Source of the DNA: Centrapalus pauciflorus
Lineage: Eukaryota > Streptophyta > Magnoliopsida > Asterales > Asteraceae
Length of the DNA: 64,000 bases
Assembly: GCA_020465985.1 (NCBI GenBank)
Contig: JAANYP010001153.1
Coordinates: forward strand, 31,504 to 95,503
Direction: 5' to 3'
A program made the translations under genes and the position numbers. The notes under the pieces were generated by a model. That model did no database searches. It was given only the letters and a program-made list of their open reading frames with translations, and was not told the origin of the DNA. Positions 22,851 through 35,233 of the stretch are shown piece after piece. Each line of letters starts with the position of its first letter. Position 1 is the stretch's first letter.

Positions 22851-23225
22851 GACATCAAATAAAATAAGATTATGAAATTAATTTACTTATGAGAACCTCA
22901 ACTTGATAACATGAACATAAAGAAACCACGTAACATAATCAAATTATAATACATTTCTTGAATGATATCACATAAAACTCACCATGAAAGTTATCGACAA
23001 AAAAATAGAAATAAGAGATATAAAATAAATAAATATGTTTAATATGACATCAAATAAAATAAGACTATGAAATTAATGTACTTATCAGAACCTCAACTTG
23101 AAAATATGAACATAAAGAAACGACGTAACGTAATCAAGTTATAACACAATTTTTGTATGATATCACATTAAACTCACCATGAAAGTTATCGACAAAAAAA
23201 TAATTATAATAGGTAAAAAAATAAA
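22851..23225. repeat. 195-bp tandem duplication
   Basis: Two copies (from 22851 and 23046) both start GACATCAAATAAAATAAGA and end near CTCACCATGAAAGTTATCGAC, with about 10% difference by eye. Non-coding. Confidence 0.8.
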
Positions 23226-24364
23226 AAAATAAATCAATAGAATCAAGGGAAGGTGATTAACATGTAACAACAACAATTAGTAATAGTTGTTAAAACTTGA
23301 TTGCCAAAACAAATGTAAGTGTGATATGTATAATTCAAAGGTTGGTATTTATAGAGCATCGATTGGAAGTTTGGAAGATATTGAGTTGTCTTTTCATATT
23401 TCACATTTAGATAATTGGGAGTTTTGAAGAGGAAGGACCAAGTGAATTGAAGATGCTCATTTCTCTTAACTTGTATTTAAGACTACATTGTAATATAATT
23501 AAAAAAATTAATTTGTTTTTTAAATGTTTTTATATATGAAACAACTTTATTATTTGATTTTCAAATTAATTAATTATTTAGTTTAGAATAATGATTTGAT
23601 TTAATAAATTAGAATGTAATAAATAAATCAAATTTTAAAACAAAGGGTGTTAAATCACAATGAGTTTTAAGTTTCACCTGATATATGCAAGCATGTGGCT
23701 TACTTTTGTTTACTTTTTTATTCGTTGTTTAATTTCATTAAATGAATTAGAATGTAATAAAAGTATTAAATCAATTATTAACACCAAGGTTTAATTCACA
23801 TTAAATTTTTTTTTTGTTAATTAAATTACATAAATTATAATGAAAGTATGGGGTCGTTGAGTTGTTTAATTATATATTTGTTGACATTTAATTTAAATAA
23901 TAGTAAGTAGATTAATATATAAACCATCTACTTTAATATTAATAATGTGTTATGTAGTTTCATATTTTGCATTTAGATACCTGGATTTTTTATATAACTA
24001 TATTTCGAATATCAATAAATATTACTATAATGTATTTATGATTTATAACGAAAAATATTTGATTAGTATTAATATAAAGTTTATCTTAATCAAATAAAAA
24101 TTTATTATATAGATTCGACATATAAATAATTTATTGTTTTAATTAATTAATATAAAATATTATATTTACAATTATTTATATGGTAAATTAGCTATACAAA
24201 GTTTTCTTGAATGGATATTAATTACTATAGATTATTACTTTTTATTCGCGTTCTTAGTCTCTTGTCATTTAAAGGAGATTTAATTATGATCTTGTCATTT
24301 AAAGGAGATTTAGTTATGATTTTTAGTAAGATAATTTGGTTATTAAAGATATTCAATCTATCTA
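23226..24364. other. AT-rich DNA, nothing recognised
   Basis: Contains a short direct repeat CTTGTCATTTAAAGGAGATTTA at about 24263 and 24292. No coding sequence. Confidence 0.5.
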
Positions 24365-24933
24365 TCTATATATATTAATAAAAGAAAATGTTTGAAGCCA
24401 CATGTCACACTCTCAATTCATCATTTTTTTTTATTTTCCGCCTATATTTTTAAATATATCTTTTATAATTTTATAATTTTATTAATGTTTAAATAACTAA
24501 ATAAAGAATGTGTGCAGTTGTGCACCATTTATTATAATTACCAATTCATTTTTCCTAATTTATCATTTATGTTAATCAATTCCTAAAACCCCTCTTGTGT
24601 TATTTTGAAGCAAGATTAATAATTTAATTTTTTCATTTAATGTACTTAAGTTGTGAGATTTAATTACCTTTTTAAAATGTTAGCCTAATAATATTGTTTT
24701 AACATTAAATTATAAAATAAATATCAAATTGTTTATAGATAGATTTTTAATATTTACTATTTATTCATATAAATTTTAATATTTTAATATATTCTAATTA
24801 GAGGTTAAAAATATTAAACATTTATTAACACTTAATGTCTAAATTAATTGTGTATATAATGAAATATTTTTAATTTATTTCTATAACCAACTGTTGCTAT
24901 TTATTTTATATCATTCATCTTATAATTATTTGA

Positions 24934-25006
<73 letters not shown>

Positions 25007-25043
25007 TAACCTATCCCATGTAATACATGGGTTAATAATCTAG
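24365..25043 (+). mobile_element. Helitron (non-autonomous)
   Basis: The 5' end TCTATATATATTAATAAAAG follows an A. The 3' end has hairpin CCCATGTAATACATGGG, then TAATAAT and CTAG, then T. About 680 bp, with a (TA)n tract at 24937-25002. No ORF. Confidence 0.72.
24937..25002. repeat. (TA)n microsatellite
   Basis: Uninterrupted TA run inside the Helitron. Confidence 0.95.
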
Positions 25044-25920
25044 TTTAAATAAATAAATTAAAATGTAAACCAATACATTTTTTCTCTTTTTGCTAACTTT
25101 ATTTAGGTATATAATAACAAAAAATGTATCTTACATATTAATTAATTTAATGAAATAAATGATTATTATATCCTTAGTATCTAATATTGTTTTTGCGGTG
25201 TTTTGAAATAAAATAAAATAAATAATGATGTATATCATATGTAAATAAATGTTAGTGGACAAATGTTGTCTTTTACGATGTTACTAAATTAAATAACTAA
25301 ATGATTTTCACGATTATTTTTTGGTATTAAACAAATTAAATCAATTACTTAATATTATTTATTACTATTTACTCGATAACTCATGTTATTTTTTGTATTA
25401 ACTAATAAAATAAATTATTTTGATTTAAATAAATTATCAATATAACTTATTACATGGAATTTATTGTTATATGACTCAACTTATCAAATCAAATTAAAAT
25501 AAAATAAAATATCATGATATAAATAAATATCATTATGATTTATTATATAGAATTTAGTAAGATATATCTCTACGAATCAAATTATATAAAGTAAATAACT
25601 AAATAACATATTTTGATCTAAAATATGATCATTGTGTAATTTATTATATTGAATTGGAAGACTTTATACATAAAATCATTTATGACATGAGTATTTATTG
25701 AAATTGACTAAACTTATCAAATTAAAAATAAATAATATAGTTTGATTTAATAATGATCATTGTAATTTTTTATATGGATTTAAATTACTATAAACATCAA
25801 CTCATTTATGACATGAGTATTTATTAACATGGACTCAACTTTTATATATATATATATATATATATATAGTTATGAATATTTAATTAGTTAATTTTGGTTC
25901 CTATCCGATTTAATAAGACA
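25044..25920. other. AT-rich DNA, nothing recognised
   Basis: No ORF or structure beyond a short (TA)n at 25842-25868. Confidence 0.5.
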
Positions 25921-26420
25921 TTGTTTATAATTTTAGCATTGCAAAATCTAGAAAGTCATTCATAAGAATCAACTAACAGTATCATTTGTCTTGTTTTTTG
26001 AAATATCAGTTTTCTAATTTCACTCTTTGTTTGAATTGTTTTAAAAGTATTTTTCTTTATTTATTTTTGTAATTTATATTTTAGACCCCGCAGCAACGCG
26101 TGGTGTCAATAACTCGTTAAATTGAATTCTGCAGTTATCTGTAATGCAATTTTTTATTTATTTTATTAAATTGTTTATAATTTTAGCATTGCAAAATCTA
26201 GAAAGTCATTCATAAGAATCAACTAACAGTATCATTTGTCTTGCTTTTTGAAATATCAGTTTTCTAATTTCACTCTTTGTTTGAATTGTTTTAAAAGTAT
26301 TTTTCTTTATTTATTTTTGTAATTTATATTTTAGACCCCGCAGCAACGCGTGGTGTCAATAACTCGTTAAATTGAATTCTGCAATTATCTGTAATGCAAT
26401 TTTTTATTTATTTTATTAAA
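25921..26420. repeat. 250-bp tandem duplication, Helitron-like 3' ends
   Basis: Two copies in tandem (25921-26170, 26171-26420) differ at only two positions by eye. Each carries CCCCGCAGCAACGCGTGG followed by AATAACTCGTT, a Helitron-like hairpin and degenerate CTAGT end. Each also has the uninterrupted site that is split by a TA-tract insertion at 16253-18047. Confidence 0.85.
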
Positions 26421-28427
26421 AGAGTTTTTTATTATTGAAGCACGCAAGAATTATGTATGTCATCTTTAACTTTTTTTTTCTCGAATATCGCGCACTTTTG
26501 TTGGTCGGACATTGATTCTTGTGATTTTTGGTAGTGGTTGAAATAATGGATAAGGATTAATTAGCCGAGTTGTTGACAAGGATGTCCAGTAAAATCTTAG
26601 TCACGTCAATATTACATAATTTACATCAGCTTTATCATCTTTGTCATTTGATGTCATTAATACGGTGTCGATACCACTTTTACTACATCTATTTTTTTAA
26701 CTTCATATATATACACACACATATTTGCACTCACTGAACCCACTACATTCTCTTCCTCTCTATTCACATTTGAATGTTATTTTAGCATGATCTCATCTCG
26801 GTACCGTAACATGATACTGAGTCACTCCCTTCAGCCTTTCGTTAAAGGGTTAACTTTATATTGACGTAATAATATTTTTGTTCTTTGTTAATTTATGCAA
26901 TAAAATCACTTTTAGCATAATATATGTAATGACGTTTGAAAATGTTATTAAAAATATAATAACATTTTAATTTGGGAAAATCATGTAAAAAACTGACGCA
27001 CTTTCAGTTTTTTCCGAATAAGTCATTGTACCAAAAATGTTTTCGACAAAAATCTCTCGTCCTAAAAATATTTTCATAAAAATCACTATACATGAAATGT
27101 TTACATAAAAGTACTTTAACTTAACAAAACTTATGAAAAGCTTCTGAAAAATCCTTAAAAAATATCATAAAACAACACAATTCGTAAAAAAATTTAAGTT
27201 GAAGAACTTTTATTAAAACGTTTTTAGTATAAGGACTTAATCGAAATATATCAAAAGTACGTTCAATTTTTGTATAATTTTCCCTTTTAATTTTTTACGA
27301 ATTAATGCAATAAAATCATATTTAACACTATTTATGTAATAATGTTTGAACATATTACACAAACATGCAACGTAATTTGTCTATTTACTTGGTCATCTAT
27401 TAATTTATCATACATCATTAAATAATCTAAATGGACAAATCTATGTGTATAATAAAATCACATCACCATATTCAATTTCTTTATAAAATAAGATTTGCGC
27501 TACAAAAATTATCATTTGTTTATACTATTCTATTACAATTATTTTCATAACAAGTTATACTATCATCTTTGTTTTATTACAACTAGAAATAGTTGTGGGT
27601 CAGATTGAGATTTTGCCATCCCATCCCTGTTTTTAAAAAATTCATTATTTGTCGTTACTAAAAAAAATGTAGTGACTTAAATAGAGATCACCTTCAGATA
27701 ATTTGTGATAACCGCAAAGATTGGAAATAACAATTTAATATAGAGTTAATCCATTAATGATGTAAAACTTGACCATTTACGTTAAACAATCATCTGATCA
27801 TGTGATGAATACAAACTGTTTATGGTTTAAGATGATCAAATCGGTGCAGTGAAATTTAATCATCTATATCAGGATTTATTATGAAAAAAACAAACATGTT
27901 TTCACGTTTTTTTGCGTTTTCGTCCCTCCATGTTATTTTTTTCCATTAAAAAAACCTTAAGTTATTCTTTTCTTTTTGGTTTAGTGAAATTTAGACATTA
28001 GACTCCGGTTATAATTTGTGAACCGGGTTTTAAAAAACTAAAAAACAGGGTTCTAATGTCCAGATTTCACTAAACAAAAAAAAAAAAAGAATGACTTGAG
28101 GACTTTTATGGAAAAAAATAATATGGAGAGACGAAAACGCAAAAAACATGTTGGTTTTTTTCATAATAAACCCTTTATATTATTCATTTAATCATGAATC
28201 CCACAAGTAAATCATCTGGCCGTAATCCTTGTTATGTCTTTGTAGTTTTTTAACTGTAAATGAGCAACAATTTTTTTAACCTAGGTATGAAATAATTTAT
28301 AATAATTAATAGAAACAAAATGTCGTATTAAAATCAGATAGGTTTTTCATCCAACTCATACTACATTAACAACTATGGTGACATGAACTTTTTTACATGT
28401 TGTGTCATTCAAGATTTTAAGTGATGT
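26421..28427. other. Non-coding DNA with an inverted repeat and a MITE
   Basis: 26845-26985 (GTTAAAGGGTTAAC, CAATAAAATCACTTTTAGCA) is matched in inverse orientation at about 30210-30425, so an older inverted-repeat element may enclose the solo LTR. No ORF. Confidence 0.35.
27872..28173. mobile_element. Foldback MITE, about 300 bp
   Basis: The ends GGATTTATTATGAAAAAAAC and its inverse extend into almost complete self-complementarity on both sides of a short centre at about 28015-28030 (CGGTTATAATTTG / GAACCGGG). No TSD found, so the superfamily is open. Confidence 0.6.
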
Positions 28428-28432
28428 ACAAC

Positions 28433-30163
28433 TGATGTGCCGCTAGCACACCATAATTTTAATTATGAAATGGAATTAAATAAACTAAAACTAGCGGACA
28501 ATTAGGCAAGTATTACCTATCATATACTAGTATAGCTTACGTAAGTCCGGGTATCGAACTCAGGGACAATCTGGTGGAATGATGATAGTAAGTCGTCGAT
28601 TAATAATTAGCTATGAATTTAGATTGATTTAAACTGTGTATAAAACTAAAATAATGACAATCGATTTATCAATACCACACACACAATCTGAAGAATTGAT
28701 TAAAACAAAAATTTCTTATAAAAGGAAACATGTAATCAAATGGGATCACTCCCCCTAAACATCGGATGAACAATTTAAAACACAAATTGAATAATATATC
28801 AGTTATGATTCCAAAGAAACAAACACACAAATCTCTAAGATATGTTTGATGCTAATTTATCATAACAACCGATATCATATCCACTCAAATCTCTTATTCA
28901 TGAATACAATATCGATTTAACATGTGAACAATGATCATCTAGCTATATGGATCTCTCGCTATAGCACAATAATCTCATAACTCACGACGTGAACACGAAA
29001 ACCTCTTTTAAATGTTCAAAACTTGAGTCATGCAAATCCGAATGTTCACAACAAGCTTACGACTTTTGAATGACGATTCGGTTAACACCAAATACATAAA
29101 ATTCATTATAAAAACATAAATCCCCTCTTATTATTATGAAAACACCGATTAAACACACTCTTTCACCATCTCTAGTAGAAAGATTCAACTTTACCAACAT
29201 GTTTGATTCATCGAAAACAAATACCAACTATTTCAAACTCTCGTTATGGAAATAATGAAGCATTCATAGCAAGTTTAACAAGTCTAAATATAACAACAAG
29301 ATTTTCATTCAAAATACGCAAACTATGATATATTAACCGATTACATACGAAATATAAATCATCCAATGTCTAAGGTTTGTTACCCAAATGATTACATAGC
29401 AAAACTACTCCATATTAGTGGAGTAAAACATCATCTTACAATAAGCAAGCATTTCACACTTTAAGATTAACTTAAAAATACGAAAAACTCCCCTAACGAC
29501 GTATGGTGATGAACATGTAATCCTTTGAATCAAAACTCCAAGTTAGAAGTCTTCCTTTGCGTTCCTTCTTCCTCAAGAAACCAGAGAAAAGTGTGTGAGA
29601 TTTTGGTAAAAATTTCGTCACCGTCATAAATGTGCAGAAAATTCCTTATATAGGCTTGAGGGAACTCACCGAGTACAGGGCTAGAACTCGCTGAGTTCTT
29701 GAGTTGTCAGCTTCTGATTTGATCTCCAGGAGGACGAACTCGCCGAGTTGAAGAAGGGAACTCGCCGAGTTCTTGAGTTGTCGACCCCTCATTCGATCTG
29801 GCTTGTATCAGGAATTTTCAGAAATTAACAGTTTTCAGGTGTACTCGCCGAGTACAAGGATGAACTCGCCGAGTTCATGATGGCAATTCGGTTCTGAAAA
29901 GGGGTGAACTCGCCGAGTAAGATGAATGACCTCGTCGAGTTCTGAGCAGTTCAGACTTTCTGTTTTGAGGTGAACTCGCCTAGTAGGCTGATTGAACTCG
30001 CCGAGTTCTGCTTGTTTCAGCACCTTTCATTTCTATTTACTCAACAAACACCTGAAATGAAAACATGAACCTATAAGATCGAGTTTGAGACGGATAACAA
30101 CCAAAAAACTATGTAAAACACGAGATATCGTCCGATAAAACATGTACAAATTGGACGATATCA
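28433..30163. mobile_element. Solo LTR, about 1.73 kb, TSD ACAAC
   Basis: Starts TGATGTGCC, ends GATATCA (TGAT/ATCA ends), and is flanked on both sides by ACAAC (28428-28432, 30164-30168). Within it, 29640-30010 holds about ten copies of the near-palindrome AACTCGCCGAGTT. No internal region or second LTR is adjacent, so it is a recombination-derived solo LTR. Likely Ty3/gypsy by length (inference); orientation not fixed. An open frame at 29835-30023 is an artefact of the repeat. Confidence 0.82.
29640..30012. repeat. Array of AACTCGCCGAGTT near-palindromes
   Basis: About ten copies at spacings of roughly 25-50 bp, some degenerate (CTCACCGAGTA, CTCGTCGAGTT). It lies inside the solo LTR. Confidence 0.9.
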
Positions 30164-30168
30164 ACAAC

Positions 30169-31671
30169 AAATTACTAAATTGTCAGATAAATAAGTAGAA
30201 AAAATATTGCATATTTTTATAACAAGTTCAAACATTATTTCGTAATCATATTTTTATAATTTCGTTGTATAAGTTTGTAAAAGAGGGATAAAGCGTTGCA
30301 TTTTTTTATAACAAGTCCAAATATCATCGTATAAATTGTGCTAAAAGTGATTTCGTTGCATAAATTGATTAAAAGCAAAAACTTAGTTACATAAGTACGT
30401 GGTTAATTAACCCTTACGTTAAAACGTAATTAATCGTCATTTTTATTAATCTGGCTAATATATAACTATTTATATTGAAAATAATACACTCTTCAAATCA
30501 AGCTAATCTTATCAGATTTGAAAAGTTCCTTCATCCAATCAACAATTTTTTTAATTGTTAGAGTAAAATATAAATTTGTTTGTATAGTTTGGTGAAAATT
30601 ATGGATCTGATCCTTATACTTCATTTATTAAACCGGTAATTCCTACTTTAAGTTTTTGTACGCATTTAGTCCTTTGACTGTTTGATATTATTTAAATTTT
30701 TTTAAATAACTATTTTATCCTTTTTATTACCGATTCATTCCTTAAAGTTTGCTAGTTCGTTTGTCATATCATGTAAGGTTCTAACTTAAAATTTTCATTT
30801 TTATTTGTTTTAAACTAGGGATATGTAACCCGCGCGTTGCAGCGAGATCATAAATTGTAGTTTTAAATATATATAACTTTAAAATAATAAAAAAACATTA
30901 GCTACCGATCGTGAATATCAATTGAGGATCATTTTATGCTTTCAATCTAAGTTTATAAATGGAAAAAATGTGATTGATCAACCAACTAAATAATAAAAAA
31001 TTTGTCGGAATTTAGATTAAACTAATGCGATCATAATAATATATTCAAATTTTAATAAAATATAATATATCAAAAGTTATCATAGGAAAACAAAAATGTT
31101 ATATATTATATATAAAGTAATAATAAAATTAGTCATTACTTGTCAGCCAGCTAGCTTTACCATTCGGTGAACGAAAGAGTGCGATCGATTAATCAACTAA
31201 ATAATGAAAAAAATTCTTTTCAAAGTAGCTTGAGACGAAATACAATTTTATGTTATAATGTAGTTTAAAGGAAAGTGATCATAACGATATATTTGTATAA
31301 CAAACATTTTAATAGAACAACAAAAATTATATATTATATATAAAATCATATATTTAAGCAGCTGCATGCCATAAATATAATGTGATCGTAATAATATATT
31401 TAAATTTTAATAAAATGCAATATATCAACAGTTATCACAGGAAAACAAAAATGTTATATAATATATATAAAGTAATAAAATAAGTCAGCTGCTTATCTAG
31501 CTGCTTGAGGTGCCTGCAGCTTGCTTAGGACAGCGTAACTTTTACCCATGTGGGTAAATGTTATATATATAATTTTATTATAATAAACATATTTCATTAT
31601 TAATACCATTGGTTTTTTATTACTTTTAGAATATTCATTCCTATTCATATTTGATTTTTTTACTTGTATTT
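30169..31671. repeat. AT-rich DNA with a Helitron 3' end and internal direct repeats
   Basis: On the minus strand, hairpin CGCTGCAACGCGCGGG then CCCTAGT marks a Helitron 3' end at 30815. 31010-31130 and 31380-31490 are direct repeats (AATATATT..AAATTTTAATAAAAT, GGAAAACAAAAATGTTATAT). No ORF. Confidence 0.5.
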
Positions 31672-31828
31672 GAGTAAATTACATAAATGGTCCCTGTGGT
31701 TTTTTCAAAAGTATGGAACCAGACCCTCAACTTCTAAAATTGCATAGACGGTCCCGCAAAATGCTGTTTGCGTGCAAAAATGATCCCTCATCTGTTAGTC
31801 ATCCACTCATCCATTAACATTTCCAAAA
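31672..31828. mobile_element. Terminus of a Mutator-like inverted-repeat element
   Basis: GAGTAAATTACATAAATGG followed by TCCCTGTGGTTTT matches, inverted, 49970-50124, and in direct orientation 50168-50300. It could be the left end of an older, large nested MULE. No TSD supports this. Confidence 0.45.
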
Positions 31829-32078
31829 GACTAAATTACATAAATGGTCCCCTGTGGTTTATATGAAATTACGGTTTTGGTCACTGAAAGAATTTTAATA
31901 CACCACAAGTCCCTAAAATCGAAAAGTTGTAACATTTTGGTCCCTGAAACTAACGGCGGTTAACTTGAGTCGTTAATTTCAGGGGCATTTTTCTCCTTTT
32001 GAATTTCAGTGATCATTTATGTACATATCATACTTTCAGGGACCAAAATGTTACTTTCTTTTTATAATTTAATTTAAT

Positions 32079-32079
<1 letters not shown>

Positions 32080-32133
<54 letters not shown>
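32080..32133. repeat. (TA)n in the left foldback arm
   Basis: About 26 units. It is the mirror position of the TA-M3-TA block in the right arm and has no insertion. Confidence 0.95.
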
Positions 32134-32138
<5 letters not shown>

Positions 32139-33398
32139 TCTTTCTTTTTATAAATTAATTATCCAAATATAACATTTTATTTTATATTCCTTTTGTTTTA
32201 ATTATTAAATTTTATTTGTATGTTTATTATTATTATTAAGGTTAGCTTTTTTCTTACGTATTACTATAATTATTTATTTAAGATTATATATGATATACAT
32301 GATTCATTTTTTTTTTCAATTATTTATTGAGAATCCAAATCTTTCTCTATTCTTTTTTTTTTATTTAAGAAAAATAAACACTAGTTGTAATTTTTTTCGT
32401 TCGGAAAATCTAAAATCGAAATGATTTATTTCTTTTCTCCATTAAAAAAAGTTCAAAATAAGGACGTTTTGAAGCTTTTTACGTTTGGAAAATGGAATAT
32501 AATCAAAATGGTTCGTAGTTTTTTCATTGCAAATAGTTACTAAATTTTTATTTCTAAATGGTCTGAAAAAATCAAGAATTAGAATGGTTCATCGCTTTTT
32601 AGTAAAAAAAAAAATTAAATTCCGAATGGTTTGTTGTTTTTTATTGAAAAAATTAAAGTTTTATTGATTTTTTTATCTACGTTTATTTAAAAATAAGAAT
32701 GATTTTCTTGTTTGAAAAAATCAAGAATTGGAATGGTTTATCGCTTTTTAGTAAAAAAAAATAAAATAAATTAAGAATGGTTATTTTTTATTTTAATTTT
32801 TTGATCAAAAAACGATGAACCATTATGATCTCTGATTTTTTCAAACAAAAACCATTCTGATTTTTAATTAAACGTAGATTAAAAAAATCAATAAAACTTC
32901 AATTTTTTCAATAGAAAATGACAAACCATTCGAAATTGTAATCTTTTTATACTAAAAAGCGATTAACAGTACCAATTCTTGATTTTTTCAAACCATTTAA
33001 AATTAAAATTTTTATTAAGTAATTGCAATGAAGAAACTACAAACCATTTTGATTGTTTTTTTTCCAAACGAAAAAAAAACTTTTTGAACTTTTTTGAATA
33101 GAGAAAAGAAATAAATCATTTCGATTTTAGATTTTCCGAACGAAAAAAATTACAACTAGTTTTTATTTTTCTTAAATGAAAAAAAGAATAGATAAAGATT
33201 TGGATTCTCAATAAATAATTGAAAAAAATAAACCATGTATATCATATATGATATTAAATAAATAATTATAGTAATACATTAAAAAAAAGCTAACCTTAAT
33301 AATAACAATAAACATACAAATAAAAATTAATAATTAAAACAAAAGGAATAAAAAATAAAATGTTATATTTGGATAATTAATTTACAAAAAGAAAGAAA

Positions 33399-33561
<163 letters not shown>

Positions 33562-33965
33562 CAGGTTCATCAGCGTACCTATAAGATTCCAGCGTACCCT
33601 AATGTGAATGATCATTCACATATATTTTTTTTGAATAGGCATGTATAAGACAACATTATAAGACTTTTTTTTCAAAAGGAGCAACATCATAAATCTTGTG
33701 AATGATAAAAAAAGATCATGTGAATGGTCATTCACACCATTCACATTGTGTGAAATGACCATTCACATGGATGACCATTCACATAAATATGCATTGAGCA
33801 TTCACATAATTTTTAAGGACACAGAAAGTGTGAATGTATGTGAAATTCATATATCATGTGTATAATATTAATTAACATGGTTATGAGAAAAAAATTTTAA
33901 AAAAAGTTTTTTAAGGTTGGTACCTTCGGGTGCACTTGATTTCGAGAGGTACTTTTTTGAACCTG
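33562..33965. mobile_element. M3: TA-tract MITE-like element
   Basis: 404 bp from CAGGTTCATCAGCG to the inverse of CAGGTTCAAAAAAG, with TA on the left and (CT)n(TA)n on the right. A close inverted copy of M2. The mirrored arm of the surrounding foldback has only TA at this point, so M3 entered a pre-existing TA tract. Confidence 0.8.
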
Positions 33966-34067
<102 letters not shown>

Positions 34068-34194
34068 GAAAATTAAATTAAATTTTAAAAAGAAAGTAAC
34101 ATTTTGGTCCCTGAAAGTATGATATGTACATAAATGGTCCCTGAAATTCAAAAGGACAAAAATGCCCCTGAAACTAACGGCTCAGGAACCAAAA

Positions 34195-34497
34195 TGTGAA
34201 TAATAGTTTCTACCAATTCAATCAACTATATACAATTAATAAGAACACAGAATATAATCAACACTAACCAAATGATTCGATTGATGATCTTGATGATTAC
34301 AAAATGATTTTGGTGATGTTCTTCGTGTACAGTACTGCTACTCCCAAATGATTACCAATCGTACAAAAAGAATATTCTGACAGATCTCTTAAATTGGAAA
34401 GTCAACAAGACTATTTATACATATTTACACACTTTAAGGAAATTACAAAACAGTCCCTAGACTTTGATATTTCATCAATCAAAAACATATTCTAACA
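34195..34497 (-). mobile_element. 3' LTR of element A
   Basis: On the minus strand TGTTAGAATATG...TATTATTCACA, 303 bp, identical to the other LTR but for one base by eye. Confidence 0.95.
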
Positions 34498-34510
34498 ATC
34501 TCCCCCTTTG
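34498..34510 (-). other. Polypurine tract of element A
   Basis: CAAAGGGGGAGAT on the minus strand, immediately before the 3' LTR. Confidence 0.9.
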
Positions 34511-34528
34511 ATGAAAGTAGCAAAGTCT

Positions 34529-35233
34529 TCAGATTGACAAGCCCAGCTTCTGTTCAAATCTTCTAATACTTTTTCGATCTGACAGCCTCCATTCAATTTT
34601 AGAAATAAACTCGACCATGAGTCTTCGATCATTAACAGATAAGGCTCCTTTCTTTGTCTTCCTATTTTGATCTGCAGCCAGCTTGCCTTTCAAACCATTC
34701 AACACCTTAATCAACGTACCATCGGAAAACTTGTTCAGCTCAACACTCCTCATAGCTCTCAACCTTTTATTCTTATCTTTATACATGACAGCTGGATGCT
34801 TTACCATAATAACTTGAAACTCTTTAAGCTCACCAGCAAATTTAATATCTCTGTGTGGTGCAGTCATGTTTATCTTCCTCATTCCTCTCTCAACTCCAAT
34901 CTGCAAATCTTGCACTGACATTAATACAAGTTTAGTATGCATAAAGTGAAACAATGTCTTCAGCGCAAATCTACAATGTTCATTCCTTTTATTTCTGCAC
35001 AGCTCGTCAAACAGATCTTCAATATCAACAAAGTGCATGTTGAACATGTCAGCTTTCGTGAATACATAAGTATTTCCATCAGACCTGGTTACAGTAAACT
35101 TCGGATAAAAAACTTTAACAAATCTTTCTTTTTCAATTTGCACCAGATCCACTATTCTGAAATCGCTCTTCACCTTCTCAACCTCTTGAGTCTTATTCCT
35201 CAGGAAACTGGCATAGTTAACCAGATTGGGCAT
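34529..35233 (-). CDS. Element A second extra ORF (C-terminal env-like part), 234 aa
   Basis: An intact ORF of unknown function. The ATG at 35233 lies 17 bp upstream of the stop of the preceding large ORF, in another frame. It encodes a basic, helical protein with FTVTRSDGNTYVF and FNMHFVDIEDLFDEL. These align with VLREDGS and LDFVNIDDIETLHNKL in element E at 11014-11649, also the last ORF before the polypurine tract there. The weaker FEDGKVIEEPELGAFFVD in element C fits the same place. The last ORF of the element, ending 30 bp before the polypurine tract. No signal peptide or membrane segment is seen. Conservation of position and sequence in two elements suggests a real product. Confidence 0.75.
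   Translation of the reverse strand: MPNLVNYASFLRNKTQEVEKVKSDFRIVDLVQIEKERFVKVFYPKFTVTRSDGNTYVFTKADMFNMHFVDIEDLFDELCRNKRNEHCRFALKTLFHFMHTKLVLMSVQDLQIGVERGMRKINMTAPHRDIKFAGELKEFQVIMVKHPAVMYKDKNKRLRAMRSVELNKFSDGTLIKVLNGLKGKLAADQNRKTKKGALSVNDRRLMVEFISKIEWRLSDRKSIRRFEQKLGLSI

Noticed and set aside
28545..28570. TCCGGGTATCGAACTCAGGGA as a tRNA T-arm
   Set aside because: No acceptor, D- or anticodon arm around it; it lies inside the solo LTR.
29835..30023. 62-aa open frame on the minus strand with repeated Glu-Leu-Gly-Glu-Phe
   Set aside because: It is the reading of the ACTCGCCGAGT array in a non-coding LTR.
31829..31950. A TSD for the foldback element at its GACTAAATTAC ends
   Set aside because: Left flank TTTCCAAAA and right flank TTATGACAA do not match; either the ends are imprecise or the TSD has decayed.
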